NCBI GenBank assembly: GCA_037892935.1
Contig: JAYXKI010000023.1
Span: forward strand, 1-64,000
Source: Phlebopus portentosus
Lineage: Eukaryota > Basidiomycota > Agaricomycetes > Boletales > Boletinellaceae
DNA length: 64,000 bases
Direction: 5' to 3'
Positions 1 through 11,550 of the stretch are shown in pieces (position 1 is the stretch's first letter; every line of letters begins with the position of its first letter). The notes beneath the pieces are model-generated. The model was not told where the DNA came from. It was given only the letters and a program-made list of their open reading frames with translations, and did no database searches. The translations under genes were made by a program, and so were the position numbers.

Positions 1-925
1 TTTTCCTGACTCCGGAGTCCAGCGTCATAGAAAAAAAAAACCCAAGGTGTGTGCTCGAACCGGGCGTGCGCTTCCGACGACAGTCGAGAATGCAAGACGC
101 ATCTCTGGGGAGGACGTTCAGGTAGAAAGCTAAGCGTATCTCATGATTAGTTGGCGGATACACTGCAAGTACTGCGTCTACCAGACCTATCGGGATAAAC
201 AAGTATTAGTATTAGTAGTAGTATGTAGAAATTAAGTGCGACATTATGATCGACAGTATTTACCAAAAGCGCACAAGCGGCGAGTTTCAGACTCCGCCGA
301 AATAAAAAACCTGTTGCCAGTTGCCATGCCAGTCACCAGTATCAGTCGCGTGACGATTACGTAGCAGTCGTGTGGCAGTTACGTAGCGGTCACGTTGCAG
401 TTACGTAGTGGTCACGTTGCAGTTACGTGACAGCTTCGCACCAGTAGTGTGACTAGCACTACACGTTACAGCTGCTGAATTCAAAATTTTGAAGGTCCTT
501 CCTATATTTAAAATTTTTGTAAGAATTTCTTCTGCTTGAAAACAATAAAGAGAATTACAAATTTAGACTTCTCCCTTTTCTTAAATTTTTGAATATATTC
601 CTGAACTTCCGCTATTTTTAATATTATATCCTACAAAATGTTATTAGTTGTATAAAATATTAATATATGTTCTTAAGCCACATAAATTTGTAAAACTCGA
701 TAGATTATGCAAGGCACAAAAATTTGAAAAAAAGTAATCCTCAGAAACTTCTAATTCTTGATGTTTGAAAAATGAGAATCAAAAAATAATCTTTAGAATC
801 CTATTCCCACATTTCAAATACTTCAAATTTCTTATAATTAAAAATGTGTTCCAAAAGATATTATTCTGCTTTCTTATTCTGGATCAAATTTCTTAAGCTA
901 CAAAATAGGGATCTGCCCCCTGTGC
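1..925. other. AT-rich intergenic sequence
   Basis: No convincing coding sequence. The first 340 bases are of mixed composition. About 480-900 is strongly AT-rich with short A/T runs and no long frame. A short tandem repeat lies at 349-434 (separate entry). The segmental duplication starts near 926. Confidence 0.6.
349..434. repeat. 22-bp tandem repeat, about 4 copies
   Basis: Four imperfect units of about 22 bp built around CAGTTACGTAG and GTCACGTTG follow one another. The two central units differ by one or two bases. They contain CACG/CGTG half-sites, but nothing shows that they act in regulation. Confidence 0.7.
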
Positions 926-1829
926 ACGCCATCCTAATCCTAGTGGTGATCATTTCGATTTGCCGTTGATCACTACTCAAAACATGGGGATTACGTAGCA
1001 TATATACTTTCAATGAGTCCGAGGTCATTTGAAGTTTGGGTATGTAAACAACGATAAGTGCGAGCGCTTGCCATTATGTGTGATAATAATATTTCTTACG
1101 GATCTACAAATTTTGAATTATATTGCTGATCGAACACAACTTGAAATCGACAAATGAAACAGGTATGCAATCTACATAAAAAGTCGAGAATCATTAGCGG
1201 GTATATCCTTCAGTTCCATTCGCTACATTCCATAACTCATTCTCCTTTGACCGTTCCCCTGAGCTCGACAAGTAGTATGAGTGTAACGAGAACTCTTTTT
1301 TTTTCAAGGCAGATCCGGTTCCGCATTCTAGCTCATGTTTGAAACGAGTGGTTGGGGAGTCAGGACAAACATATAACGAACGCGCAGATTTCGACGGCAC
1401 TCGTCTCAAGGGAACGAGGAACATGAACAAAAAGACGCAGGTCCAAATGCTACAATTAGCATTTCGGTCACTTGTTGAATGAGAAAAACCCCAACAGCAT
1501 ATAAGAAGCCCCCCGGGGCATCATCTCACAATCCATCACTGAAGAATAGCCGCCCTTGTGCAAAGCTGCTCGCCCATGGTTAACGCAAATTGACTGCATC
1601 CATACACGAGACCCATTTTCAGCTTAAGATGCCCATCTACCTTCTTCCATATAGCACATCGACATTCATCTTGCAAAATGCAATTTCTTGATAGCGAATA
1701 GCATTGTCAGAGGGCGTCGTCCCAGCCTCAAGAGTAAAAACAACAGTTCAAACGAGTAAAAATATCAATATTAACATCCCCGCTTCGAAAAGGGAGGTGT
1801 TTGAGACCGTGGCCGACTATCATAAGTAA

Positions 1830-1850
1830 CGTGACCGCGTTTCGGCCACG
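1830..1850 (+). promoter_or_regulatory. Dyad CGTGACC-N7-GGCCACG upstream of gene 1a
   Basis: An imperfect palindrome 126 bp upstream of the ATG at 1977. The same dyad stands upstream of the five other family members (8742, 56790, 58225, 60857, 63405). It is followed by a pyrimidine-rich leader with the words TTCAATCC and AACCACA, shared with gene 4. It probably binds a dimeric transcription factor; the factor is unknown. Confidence 0.6.
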
Positions 1851-1976
1851 CACTTTTCAGGGCCTTGTTCAATCCTCCTAGCAATCAACCACACCCACTT
1901 CGACTTCGAGACGTGTCACCCAAAGCACCCTATTCTCATATCCCCACATTGATCCATCTGCTATCACCGAGTCAAC

Positions 1977-2908
1977 ATGGTCCTGACGAGACGGATGGTC
2001 AAGGAACGTGCGACAGGTAATACCAACGACGGACCCAACACTTCTAGTACCGGTCCTGCGATCCAAGTCAGTAATACCGACTCTTCGATGTGCTCTGCCG
2101 CTGTCATCTATGGAGATGCGGTGGGAGCTAACGTTAACGGTCGTGCCTCTTCGCGCAGAGGAGGCACAAAGGCCAGCGGCGCTCCTAAGCCACAAATCCC
2201 CAGAGAGAACAGCACCATCGACGCTCGGACTCCTTCCGCAAGCCGCAGAGCAGGAGCAGCTAAGTGCAATTCTAAGCGCAAGCTAACCCGTGAGCAAGCA
2301 TATCACTCGTTTAATTATGCTTCGTAAACCAACTGAAGTCGCATTTCAGCCTCAAAAACAGTCACCAAGCCGGGCGGCTTGAACCTAGTCACATCCGCTT
2401 ACTCACCAGATGAGAGTACTAGTACGCTCTTCTCAGATGTTTGTTACTTTAGGGAAAACCTGACCGCCTTTCATTTCCAGACTCGCCGCCAGGGAAAAAG
2501 AGGCGGAGGGATGAAGGTGACAGTAATAAAGAGAATGCTGCTGTCGCCAGTCGAGATACTCCGTCGAAACGACGCGATGAGATTTCGACTAAGTCAGCGA
2601 ACAAAAACCTGCCGGAAACTGTCGAGGCCCCGTCCAGTCGGAGATCATCGCGCCGAGCCTCCAGCAGCATGGAAACTTCTGACGACGTAGTATTTGCCTA
2701 TGAGCTGCTGAAGCTCTCGGGTCGAGGCAGAAATCAATTTGACGTGTCTCCAAGCCCTGCGGCTGTCCTCTCACGCAGTCCCGAGAAGAAGAGCATATCT
2801 AACGGGATGACAGCGGTGGACAATGGAGTGGCTCGGAGACTGCTGGAGCTTTTCGATCTGAAGAAGGTTGAGGACAGGTCCGAGCAACCGGCGGTCGCGA
2901 ACGCCTGA
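1977..2908 (+). CDS. TRSMAK-family protein, gene 1a
   Basis: Function not recognised. Three exons: 1977-2289, 2350-2421 and 2481-2908, giving about 270 aa. Intron 1 uses GTGAGC, and intron 2 uses GTACGC (GTACTA at 2416 is also in frame). Intron phases match those of genes 2a, 3 and 4, which supports the model. The protein starts with an LTRRMVK motif, is rich in Ser, Arg and Lys, has a GGL block in exon 2, then a KKRRRDEGDSNKEN stretch (basic cluster plus KEN) and a C-terminal DDVVFAYELLKLSG segment that may form a helix. The basic clusters suggest a nuclear protein. The near-identical paralogue 1b starts at 61,004. Intronless reading gives only three short disjoint frames, so splicing is required. 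Confidence 0.7.
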
Positions 2909-3303
2909 TCATACTGTATCTATATCCGGCTCTCTTTCCTAACAGGCCGAACCGCGTCCTCTATAAAGAGGAAGGTTAGATGCTGCCGGCTGACCTACTG
3001 ACCAGTACGAAGTTTCAACGAGACACGTTTCCTCCCACCACCAGCAGAGAGTTACTTGTATATACCATGGATGTTTGCTCCCCTTCACAATTCTTACCTG
3101 GATTTGCACAATCTACTGTGAACTAATGTAGCATCCATTGGCTCGGCGTTCCGCCGGGATTGCTGAACTGTATCATATGCGTTGACTGTGCGATTAGCGT
3201 GGTGTCCTTCGGGACAAAGGCAAAGTCAAGTCTCATGCTCTGAAGTGAGAAGTACACTTCCGCGACTATGTCAGGTCATGAGTTTGGAATAGGAACAAAA
3301 AGT
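2909..3303. other. 3' flank of gene 1a up to the transposon
   Basis: Non-coding as far as I can see, and almost identical to 61,948-62,342. It ends with the 9-bp ACAAAAAGT (3295-3303) that is duplicated on the far side of the inserted transposon. Confidence 0.6.
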
Positions 3304-3335
3304 GGTGATCGGCAATGGCCATGTAACGCGCGATC
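3304..3335 (+). repeat. Left terminal inverted repeat
   Basis: Matches the reverse complement of 7639-7670 over about 32 bp with three mismatches. Both begin GGTGATCGGCAATGG and share the internal word CGCGATC. Confidence 0.9.
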
Positions 3336-3914
3336 CCAGAAATTTCGGGCGGAGTTTGAAAACTTACCATAACTAGTAGGACATGTAATCCGTAGTTTAC
3401 AAACTGTCTTACCTTCGTACACATCATGTCAGAAATTGAATCTCAGCGTCAACCACTCAGCTTCTTCATCAAGTCATTCAATTAACATCTGGTCTTCATA
3501 TTCCTACTGGCAGAAGTCTTGGAAACTAAGCTCGGCAATTTTTTATCTGGACAACTTATATGCAGCCTGGTTGAACTGCTGGTTACAGGGATTGCATGAC
3601 TATTCTTGTTCTTAAACTCTCGGAATCGGCTTACTTGCTCTGAGGGATACTTATACTGTGTCTTTCTATGCTTTGGAATGCTTCTCATTCGGAATCTCTC
3701 AGACTCTTGGTGCGGAATTTACGGGTATCAATTTCTTCGGGAAGACCTCTTCAATATCGCTCGAACAGCGATATGGTTTAGTTCAAGTTGCCCGTACGCG
3801 AAAGACATATAAATCAAGAGAGCTCAGGTACTTCTACTGTTTATCTATTGTACAGGAACTCGCTTGCTCATGTGGGCGAGCTTCTATAGGCTCCTATCAT
3901 ATCATTGATCAGCA

Positions 3915-6900
3915 TCAGTGCAGGAAGACAGGTAAGAGCTGCTGGACACGTACCGTTTGTACATCGCCAGCGACTCTTAATTTCCCCATGCTACTCAATG
4001 CGGCAAGTAAGTAGTCCCATCTTTGTGCCTTGTTCAGTTTATAGTCTGCTGGTATGCAGCCGGCTTCTGGTCGAATCTTGTCTAGCTGGTTTCGGAGTTG
4101 CGAGACCGTCATATTGTTGATAGCGGTTTCGTCGATGACCTGCTCCACCTGATCCAGTTCGTATCTCCTTTTCTCCCCTTTCTCCTGTTTCTCTGTGTCC
4201 TTTCTCCGCTTTTTCGCCACATTCTCTAACCCTTCCTCATAGATTTCACGCCTCCTTTTTCTCTCCATTCCCATGGCCTCCTGAGCACGGGCTTCTCTCC
4301 TCAAGAATGCAGAATCCAACGCATCGGTAAGTGTGGATTCCATGAATTCATGTGTTTTGTTCCTCTTCGCGCGAAATATTGAATTGAACAGTCTCAGACT
4401 TCTGGCAGGATTCTTCCTCGCAAAGATGCGGTACGCCCCTAGAGCACCCTCATTCGCATCGTTCGTTGCCGGTGTCCATGCGAAGTCCCGTTCCGTTTCG
4501 GTAAGTGAAGCTATTGTCCCATCGGCCCAAAATTCGTCGCTGAACCGCTCCCAGGTCTCCAATGCCCCTGAGAGGAACGCTTTAAAAAGCGTCTCAAGGT
4601 GAGGTAGTTCAGGCGCCATTCGATGGACCGCCTTGACTGCTTCCTCATTCTTCCATGAATGGTATCCGTTCATTGTGGCCTGCTTGGGGTCAGCAGAAGG
4701 AGACAAGATGATATGCGGCTCTTCAATGAGCTTTTTAACATGAGTTCGTACTTTCTCATGAAGCGGACCAAGATCTAGAGTGTTGGTATTCTCCAGGCCA
4801 TGTCCACGTACCAACGAAATGTACGAATGCAAAACAGCTTCCAGGTACAATGTGAGGACGGCCAGCTCCGTTCGAGTCGGTCCATCTACTAGGCCCTTCA
4901 AGACGTTCGCTTCCAGATGGTTTAAGGTACGTTTTTCTTTTGAATCTCAAATGTAGTGCATATAATTGATGTAAAAGTCCAGGCGCGCGATTGTTTCTGC
5001 GGCAGCCTCAAGATAGCTGGAATAGTGCATGTTGGAGGTGTCCGGAAAGTTTATGATGAAGCCCAGCAAGAAGATAGCATAGTCACGAAAGGTATGTTGA
5101 TGTCCTTTCTTGTCGTTTTTGTTCTTCAGCATGTTGCCCATCAAATCCATGAGCTTCTTCCCCCCGGCTTTCGATACCTCGCGCGCGCACTTCTGTGCAG
5201 TGCTCTCCTTGCGTTTGTTGCCTCGTTTCGTACTGTACCGATTGCACCTCATTTTTCCGAGCACATTCGCAGCATAGCTCGCACTCTGCTCGCCACACTC
5301 GAAGCTGGGCAGTACATGCGTGGCACTGTCTTCCAAGTCTTCGTATTCACCATCATCATCGTCATCCTCTGCCTCAAGAACAGCATCATTGTCTTTGTTT
5401 GCAAGCAATACCGGACCAGGTGAGTCCTTGATTTCCTTCCATTTTGCTCGCATCGCTGAATCGCCTCCCTTAATGGCATTCAGGTCCTTGTGCATTGCAC
5501 ATCCAGCCCATACCCACAAATCCAAACGGTGCCTTTCCGCCTCGGAAAGCTGCTCATATGCCTCATGAGAGAGACTCTCGCACAGTGTATCGAAAATCTC
5601 GGCATCTTTCTGGATTCTATCCTCGTCGCTCAGCATCTCCCATGCTTCAAAACCACCCATCTGAGAAATATGAGACGCTCTTGCTGATGCAATGAGCGTC
5701 TCTCGATCTTCTTCACTCCTGGAGCAAAGGTAGTGCGCGCCGAGTCCGTGCATGGTAAGCTCGTGTTTCCATTCTCCCAATAATCTATGTTTTGCCTTCT
5801 GATCTTCGGCATGGTCCCCATGGGTCCCTACAAATTTCATGGCTATGGTCTGTTCATTGAATGGCCTGCCTGGAAGATTGTCGGTGCTATCAAGCAGACT
5901 CCTGTTGAAGAGATCCGCTGCCTCGCGAAGGCAAGCAATCGTTTCATTTTTCTGGGTTTCCGCGCGATGATTTCCTGCCCGCTCGAGCTTGATGAACCGT
6001 ACATGTTGTACTTGTTCTTCGCTTGTACATGGCAAACCGTCCTCATTCAGGTATGTTTTCTTCGTCTTGTAGTTCGCGTGTACTGACTCGAATGTCTGAT
6101 TTTTATTTGTAGTTCCATCGCCCCCGACTGTAAACACTTTTTTTTCCAATTTGGTAAGCATTTGAATCTGTTCGATCCATAAAAACTGGCTTACATGGTG
6201 TTCGTTTCATTTCATAGGCCAGCTGAACTTTCCCAGCGATGTCTGCCTCAGAGATGATACGACCAACAGTCCGCGGACTGATGCGTCGTATCTTCTTCTT
6301 CGGAGTGATTCCAATTCGATTACAAGCGGTACGAATAAAGCCGTTTATTATTTCTCCAACCTGTCTTGCAGGACAGCCAAGTAAAGCAATGCGAAAGATG
6401 AGAGATCGAACCCAGGGTGCATAAGTTCCGTTCTGCCTGAGTTGTAGAAGATTCCTAACAGCCGCTGCAATTCTTCTGAGCTTTTGTAAACGTTTATCAG
6501 CTCTTGACAGTCGAGTACGGCGATTTCGATTCGTTCGCTGCATATCACGGATCGACTCTTGCATTTGGGAAATTCGGCTTGAAAGTGCTGCAATCCTCTT
6601 TAGCAACATTAAGCACTTATCCTCCATTGCCTTTAGTGCATTCCAATACTCGAGGGCCCGCATATTAGCAGACGCAACCACTTGAAGATGCGAATTGGCC
6701 TGCAGTCGACAGGAGGCCATCTCGTGCTCCTTCTCCGTAAGTTTATTTTTGAACTCGTCCATGTCCTTTCTCAGGCCCTCATTTACAGAAAAACACGCTC
6801 TGTTCTTGTCCCTAAGGTCTGAAAGGACTTTTCTCGAATGGTTCACAGCCTTTCGAGCGTTGTGATACCAGTTCAGATGATGGTTCGATCGTTCGCGGGA

Positions 6901-7101
6901 GTTCTTAAGCAGTTCGGTGGACTTGGTGAGCTCGACTCGTGTCTCGGAAAGCTGTTTATCCAACTGATCGACCTTCTTTTTCAGATCATGAATATCGGAC
7001 TTTGCTACAACGAGGTTCGTTTTATCGGAAAGTGGGGATCGGTTGGCATCTTGTGCCTTCTGTAATGCCTGTTGGCGCTGTATTGCAGTTTTATTTCGCA
7101 T
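3915..7101 (-). pseudogene. Transposase of the TIR element, one in-frame stop
   Basis: Reads from ATG at 7101 (upstream exons cannot be excluded; a possible intron lies at 7107-7159) to 6195. A 67-bp intron (6128-6194, GTAAGC...ACAG) restores frame, and exon 2 runs 6127-3915, about 1040 codons in all. A single TGA at 4947-4949 splits exon 2; no GT donor lies in the roughly 100 nt before it, so an intron there is unlikely. Visible parts: an N-terminal coiled coil rich in Lys, Glu and Arg; a conserved block (ISPRTVGRIISEA) before the splice; GGDGTTNKN just after it; THGDHAED; NDANEG near 4447-4470; basic helices; and a C-terminal SAP-like segment. The two Asp and the Glu are candidate DDE residues. 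It resembles a large class of uncharacterised agaricomycete proteins, as far as I recall. Confidence 0.7.
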
Positions 7102-7638
7102 ATATCCTGAAACAACATTGTAAGTATCATATATATATATATATTGAAGCCGTACTAACTTGTGGAAAGAGCTTGCAGAAATATTTTTGTGTTGAGATGA
7201 ACAATGTTGAACTTTCAGAAGATCACGTCGATCAACTTCTAATGTGTCACGTGAGCGCATTTTGCTATTTTCTGGTACTGATCGACTTCTTCTCTCTTCG
7301 AATGTTTATCAATTGACACAAATTATAGTGCCAATTTTTTTTGCATAGTTATCTTTGTCTTATACATTTCTACTTTCGCCCGGGAACAAAATGTCAAATT
7401 TTTTGTTCTAAAGACACATTTTTGTTCAGTTTATACCTTTTTAAAGCTAAATTCTGCTGATTTTTGCATTTAAAAAAATTCTACTTCCGGACAAGTGTTC
7501 CAAGTAGTCAAATACATATATTTCATGCTTTGCTATGGTCTACATGATGTTGTGTAAGCCTACACATTCTCTTCTGAAATCCTTGTCAAGTTTTTTTGAA
7601 GCTCCGACTGGATTTACTGTAAGCGGTATCGTGGGAAC

Positions 7639-7670
7639 GATCGCGAGTTGCATGACCATTGCCGATCACC
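7639..7670 (-). repeat. Right terminal inverted repeat
   Basis: Inverted partner of 3304-3335. It ends CCATTGCCGATCACC and is followed directly by the target duplication ACAAAAAGT. Confidence 0.9.
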
Positions 7671-8741
7671 ACAAAAAGTGCTCACTTGTGGTGTTTCTTC
7701 ATTGGGCACTTGACGGACGTAAAAATCAAGAAGAGAGGCCCATTCTTGGAGGCAAGTCCACGTCTCTCACGCCACCACTGGTATGGGTATGAATTGGCGA
7801 TGATCGCCCTTTGATTTGCAGACGATCGGCTCTACCGCCATGGCTAGTGCTAGTCATGTGTAAGGATGCTGGAAATCTCAGATGGTTTCAGAGCCAATTA
7901 GATTCTCGTAGTATATTTTCTCGCGTCTTTCAATTTAGTGGATACATGTAAGAATTATCACTGTGGACATTGATTTTGGTATTTCAATCAAGGTGCTCGC
8001 ATCTATACATTTTCGACGAACTATATACCTTCTCCACCGAAGATGAAACTGTAGTCAATACAATAGTACGCTACTGCGAGCTCGCTTCCTTCAAAAGCCC
8101 AGGAAGTATGCATTAGTCCTCTCGCGTGAATAATAAATGACGCCCGTCCCATTACAATACTAGAAATAAGGTAATAGGTCTTGCACCAAGAAGATCCAGC
8201 CTATGCACCACTTGTCGCTCGGAGCAGAGTAGCCCTGAGATGGGATGAGGAGAGACAAAGCAATCTGTCTCGCTTCGACATTGTCAAATGCCACCGTGTG
8301 CAGTTTGAAAGCACGCAGAGGATCTTTCGTTGAGCTTTGACGGTCATGTCTAAGCGGTAATCTTACAAAACTGGAAGATCTAAGAGATGGTTCCGTTTGA
8401 CATCAAAATCCATAAAGCTGGACTTGATGGAAATTATCACTGGCACGCTTTGACCTGACGGCCGAAGCACTGCACTTGGCATTGCACGCTGGGCCAAAAT
8501 TCGTTAGATACACTCTAAATATTAATGTAATGACATGCAGCGAGTTCCTTCTTCCAGCATCTCCAGATTGGGGATACTTGTATGCCGGTGAGAGGAAGAC
8601 CGAAGAATTGGGATGAAGAAATCCAGAAAGAACGATCACGTGCTTCACGTTTTCAACAAAGATAACGCGTTGTTGAAACCAAGAAGCGGAGTTTGAATTT
8701 GGCTTGGATACTTTGACCGTGGCTTGTTGTCGGTCAAAGAA
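7671..8741. other. Intergenic part of the duplicated block
   Basis: No supported gene. A minus-strand frame at 8403-8852 stays open in both copies, but these are near-identical duplicates and the frame covers the promoter of gene 2a, so I do not call it. Confidence 0.5.
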
Positions 8742-8774
8742 CGTGACCGTGCTTAGAGTCACGTTCAAATAAAG
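8742..8774 (+). promoter_or_regulatory. Dyad plus TATA-like box of gene 2a
   Basis: CGTGACC-N9-GTCACG (8742-8763) is followed at once by TTCAAATAAAG (8764-8774), 147 bp upstream of the ATG at 8911. The same arrangement occurs at 63405 (gene 2b) and, with TTTTAAATAAAG, at 56790 (gene 3). Confidence 0.65.
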
Positions 8775-8910
8775 GCCGCGTTTTGCTGCAAGCTTGTAGT
8801 ATTTAACCATTATCAATCCCTCCCTCGAGACTCTCGACCCAACGATTCCCAAAGCCCTGCCTTTACTTCTCTTCCGTCAATCTGTATCCATCGTCACTCA
8901 GCGGTTCGAA

Positions 8911-10517
8911 ATGGTTGTTACACGCTCGATGGCGAAGAAAGACAACGCCAAAAATGGTGGCTTCAATAAATTCGCATCGTCCCGGGTACATTACAAAGCC
9001 CACAGTACGGACGCTGTCGTCCCTGGAGACGTGGCGAGAGGAGCTGTTGATAACCGCGCCTCCGCACGCAGCAAAGTCGCGAAGAGCAATAGTGCTCTTC
9101 GTCCTACCATCCCCAAAGAGGACAAGTCCGCAAGGACTCGTTCTCGCTCAGATATCCCTCCACGGAACTCTTCGTGTAAAAATGATCGGAAGTCAACTCG
9201 TGAGCAATCATTTCTCTCACCTAACTACCGCAGTTCTAATGTTCAATGGCCGATCACAGGCACGAAAAAGCCGTCACGCTCCACCCAAGCCACAATAAAG
9301 AAGCGTGGCTTGAAGTCCAAGAAAGACTCGGATAATTCTATAGGTGGGTACCTTTACGTTTCGCCCATTTAAGAATTCTTACCATGCTCCGCTTCGACAC
9401 ATTAGCATCAACTACGTCGCCAACGGTAGTTGGCTCTGGCGAGGACGAATATAAAAAGGAAGATAATACTCGCCATCCATCAACCCGAGGCGTGAAAAGA
9501 AAGAGTGATGATGAAGAGAATGCCCCTAAATTTGAACGCGGTCCCCGGGTGAGCACGAGGCGCATTCGCCAAAGGCTGGAGACGCAACCAGACAAAACAG
9601 AGGCCCGAAATGGACGAGTTGGAGTAATTCAAAAGAACAGGATTCATGACGGCCGCCCTATCGAGGGGCCAAGACGTTCTTCACGTCTGGCGGCCAAGTC
9701 ATCACTCTCTATTCCCCAACAGGACCGCAGAAGGTCAAACCGCTCTCGAAAGAAGCAATGTCTTGAACACGTTCCAGCGAAGGAGATTTCATTATTGAGG
9801 AAGCGAAAGCGCAATGATGAAGAGGCTGATGACGTGATCGAAGCACCTGGCCCTTCGCGCCGTGTACGAAGACGTCCTTTGGAAGGATCTGACCACTCCG
9901 AAGGTGAAAATGAGGGAAAGAGCTCATCTGCTTCCGGAACTTCGACGGACTCACCGCAGGAAACTCTGGTTAACGAGGAGTCAAATCCACAAAAGACTAG
10001 CGGACCAGGATCCGACGAAGCATCGCCCCTGACATCTTCTCTGCCTATGAACGGGGAACCGGTCAGCGAACCAACCAGCCCAAATCCAAGGGGACTCTCC
10101 CATGGACGTCACATGTCTATTGAGAGTGTTCCATCAGCGATTTGGTCGGAAGGAGTCAAGAACGAACCACGAAGTCCATCCATCGAGTCTCTTATGACTC
10201 CTCCGCCGTACATAAAGGAGGAAGAGGAGGAGATCGTCCTTATCAACCAAGATCTGGACATGATGATTCCTCTCGCTTCTCGGGATGCTGAAGAAGACGG
10301 AGCGGGGGCGGTACTCACGCACCTGCTACAGCTCGAAGACGAAAAACCTGGTGATGAGCAGTCAATCGAAGCCGACGAGGACACTCACGACCACGCAGTC
10401 ATGAATCGTTATCGGAGTCTGGCTCCTGAGCCGGATCAAGGCCTCATAAATGCTATCCGATCGGGCGAAATCCCGGGTCTTGCTTCACCTCCACCTTCAA
10501 TGCACGAAGCGAGCTAA
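8911..10517 (+). CDS. TRSMAK-family protein, gene 2a, long C-terminus
   Basis: Function not recognised. Exons 8911-9199, 9260-9343 and 9406-10517 give about 494 aa; both introns are phase 1, as in the other members. It starts MVVTRSMAKK. Exon 2 gives the basic block KKRGLKSK. Exon 3 has the family motif STRRIRQR, an additional RRSSRLAAK repeat of the N-terminal theme, several lysine/arginine clusters that look like nuclear localisation signals, a long Ser/Pro/Glu-rich disordered region, and a late AVLTHLLQLED segment equivalent to the A..LLQL block of genes 3 and 4. The C-terminal part is about 200 aa longer than in its paralogues. I expect a nuclear, largely disordered protein. Confidence 0.75.
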
Positions 10518-11550
10518 GCGTGACGCGTTCATCACTGGAAATGACGAGTCCCACTGTCGGTCCAACGATTGCGCTCGATCCCGCTCAACGATGATGATTC
10601 ACCTGGTCCTGATACAGTTGCGTTCTCTCTCTCTGTCTCAGTAAGCAAGGCTTTCCTCTTCAGCATCTTGTACATACATATTTCGAATGTTGGATTTTAC
10701 TCTCGACCTCGCTTGTACTTCTCTTTTTCCTTGTTCCGTCTGCGTTTCTCTTGTGCAGTATCAATGAATATACGAACGGCCGACTTCAGTCGTTCTTTGG
10801 CTCTGTGATCTTCCAAGATCGCTGTAGCACCTCATAAACCTGAAGGGATGTGATAGCGCCTCAGCGTCGTAACGGAAGGTTTTGTATCAAAGCCAAGCGT
10901 AACTGTCGGATAAGATCGTGTAAGAACTCGACATTAAAGCGCCCCTCGCAAGTCGAGAGTTCCAACGTTTTATCGCCCTGAAACAGACCGACATAGGCAT
11001 CTAGGATGATCGGTATAAGCCATTTGACTTTGGTGTGGGTGGTGACCCGAGATGAGTATTGTGGCCAGACAGTAGACTGCCTTTGACCGAACGTTCGTTG
11101 CCTTATTTTCATAATTTCATAATTTCTCGCGCCTCTGATGAGGGTAACGTGACCTATTTTGTTTCGAACTCCGATCGATGCGACATCTGCCAGTTACAGG
11201 ATTCCCTCAACAAAGTAATGGTATATCATCTCAGACGAATGGACATCAAAGAGATACTGGAAAACAATTGAGCTCATCAAATTCTAGCTTCTCAGTTTTC
11301 TGCAATATCCTCAAATTGTTGAAGTCTGAGCCGCTTGTATTTCAATGTGTGAATATTAATTGCCTTTGAATCCACTGTATCTGACGTAGTACTAGTCTCT
11401 TACCGTGTCCGGCTGAGGATATTGTATATTCCTACGTAGGTCGTCGTGGAAGATGTCTGCTTCAGCTCACATATTATATGCATTGGATTGCTGATTTGGT
11501 CAAAAGCACAATCCTCAGAATGATCCTGTTACGAAAATTGTGGATATACA
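10518..11550. other. 3' flank of gene 2a and unassigned sequence
   Basis: No gene seen. About 10,796-10,836 (beginning TTTGGCTC, with GTGATC, AGATCG and TGTAGCAC) resembles 58,036-58,076, just downstream of gene 3. The 3' flanks of these paralogues therefore also share ancestry. Confidence 0.5.

Larger units (their letters stand above)
3304..7670 (-). mobile_element. TIR DNA transposon, unclassified family, 4367 bp
   Basis: Flanked by ACAAAAAGT at 3295-3303 and 7671-7679; one copy of this word is found in the uninterrupted duplicate (62,334-62,342), which is the exact empty site. Because the ends read GTGG...CCAC, a 5-bp AAAAA duplication with 2-bp longer termini is equally consistent. Terminal inverted repeats of about 32 bp begin GGTGATCGGCAATGG. 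One gene on the minus strand fills most of the element. A 9-bp duplication would be Mutator-like in length, but the protein does not look like a Mutator transposase to me. Confidence 0.9.
926..9343. repeat. Segmental duplication, copy A (interrupted)
   Basis: Positions 926-3303 match 59,949-62,342 almost base for base, and 7671-9343 match 62,334-64,000. The 4.37 kb between them (3304-7670) is a transposon absent from copy B. Small differences include a run of T near 1291 present only here, a short extra piece at about 59,989 present only in copy B, and a 12-bp repeat unit in copy B exon 1 of the first gene. Each copy carries two genes of the TRSMAK family with their promoters. Confidence 0.9.

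Noticed and set aside
4956..5423. 155-codon plus-strand frame with hydrophobic stretches
   Set aside because: Shadow of the transposase gene, which has the stronger coding signal and TIR context.
3304..7670. Assignment to KDZ or Plavaka transposons
   Set aside because: No KDZ cysteine clusters (CxC) or Plavaka-type motifs are visible, and TIR and duplication features do not settle it.
8403..8852. 149-codon minus-strand frame also open at 63114-63473 in the duplicate
   Set aside because: The duplicates are nearly identical, so the shared frame is no evidence of selection. It overlaps the promoter dyad and TATA-like box of gene 2a, and copy B is shorter by 30 codons.
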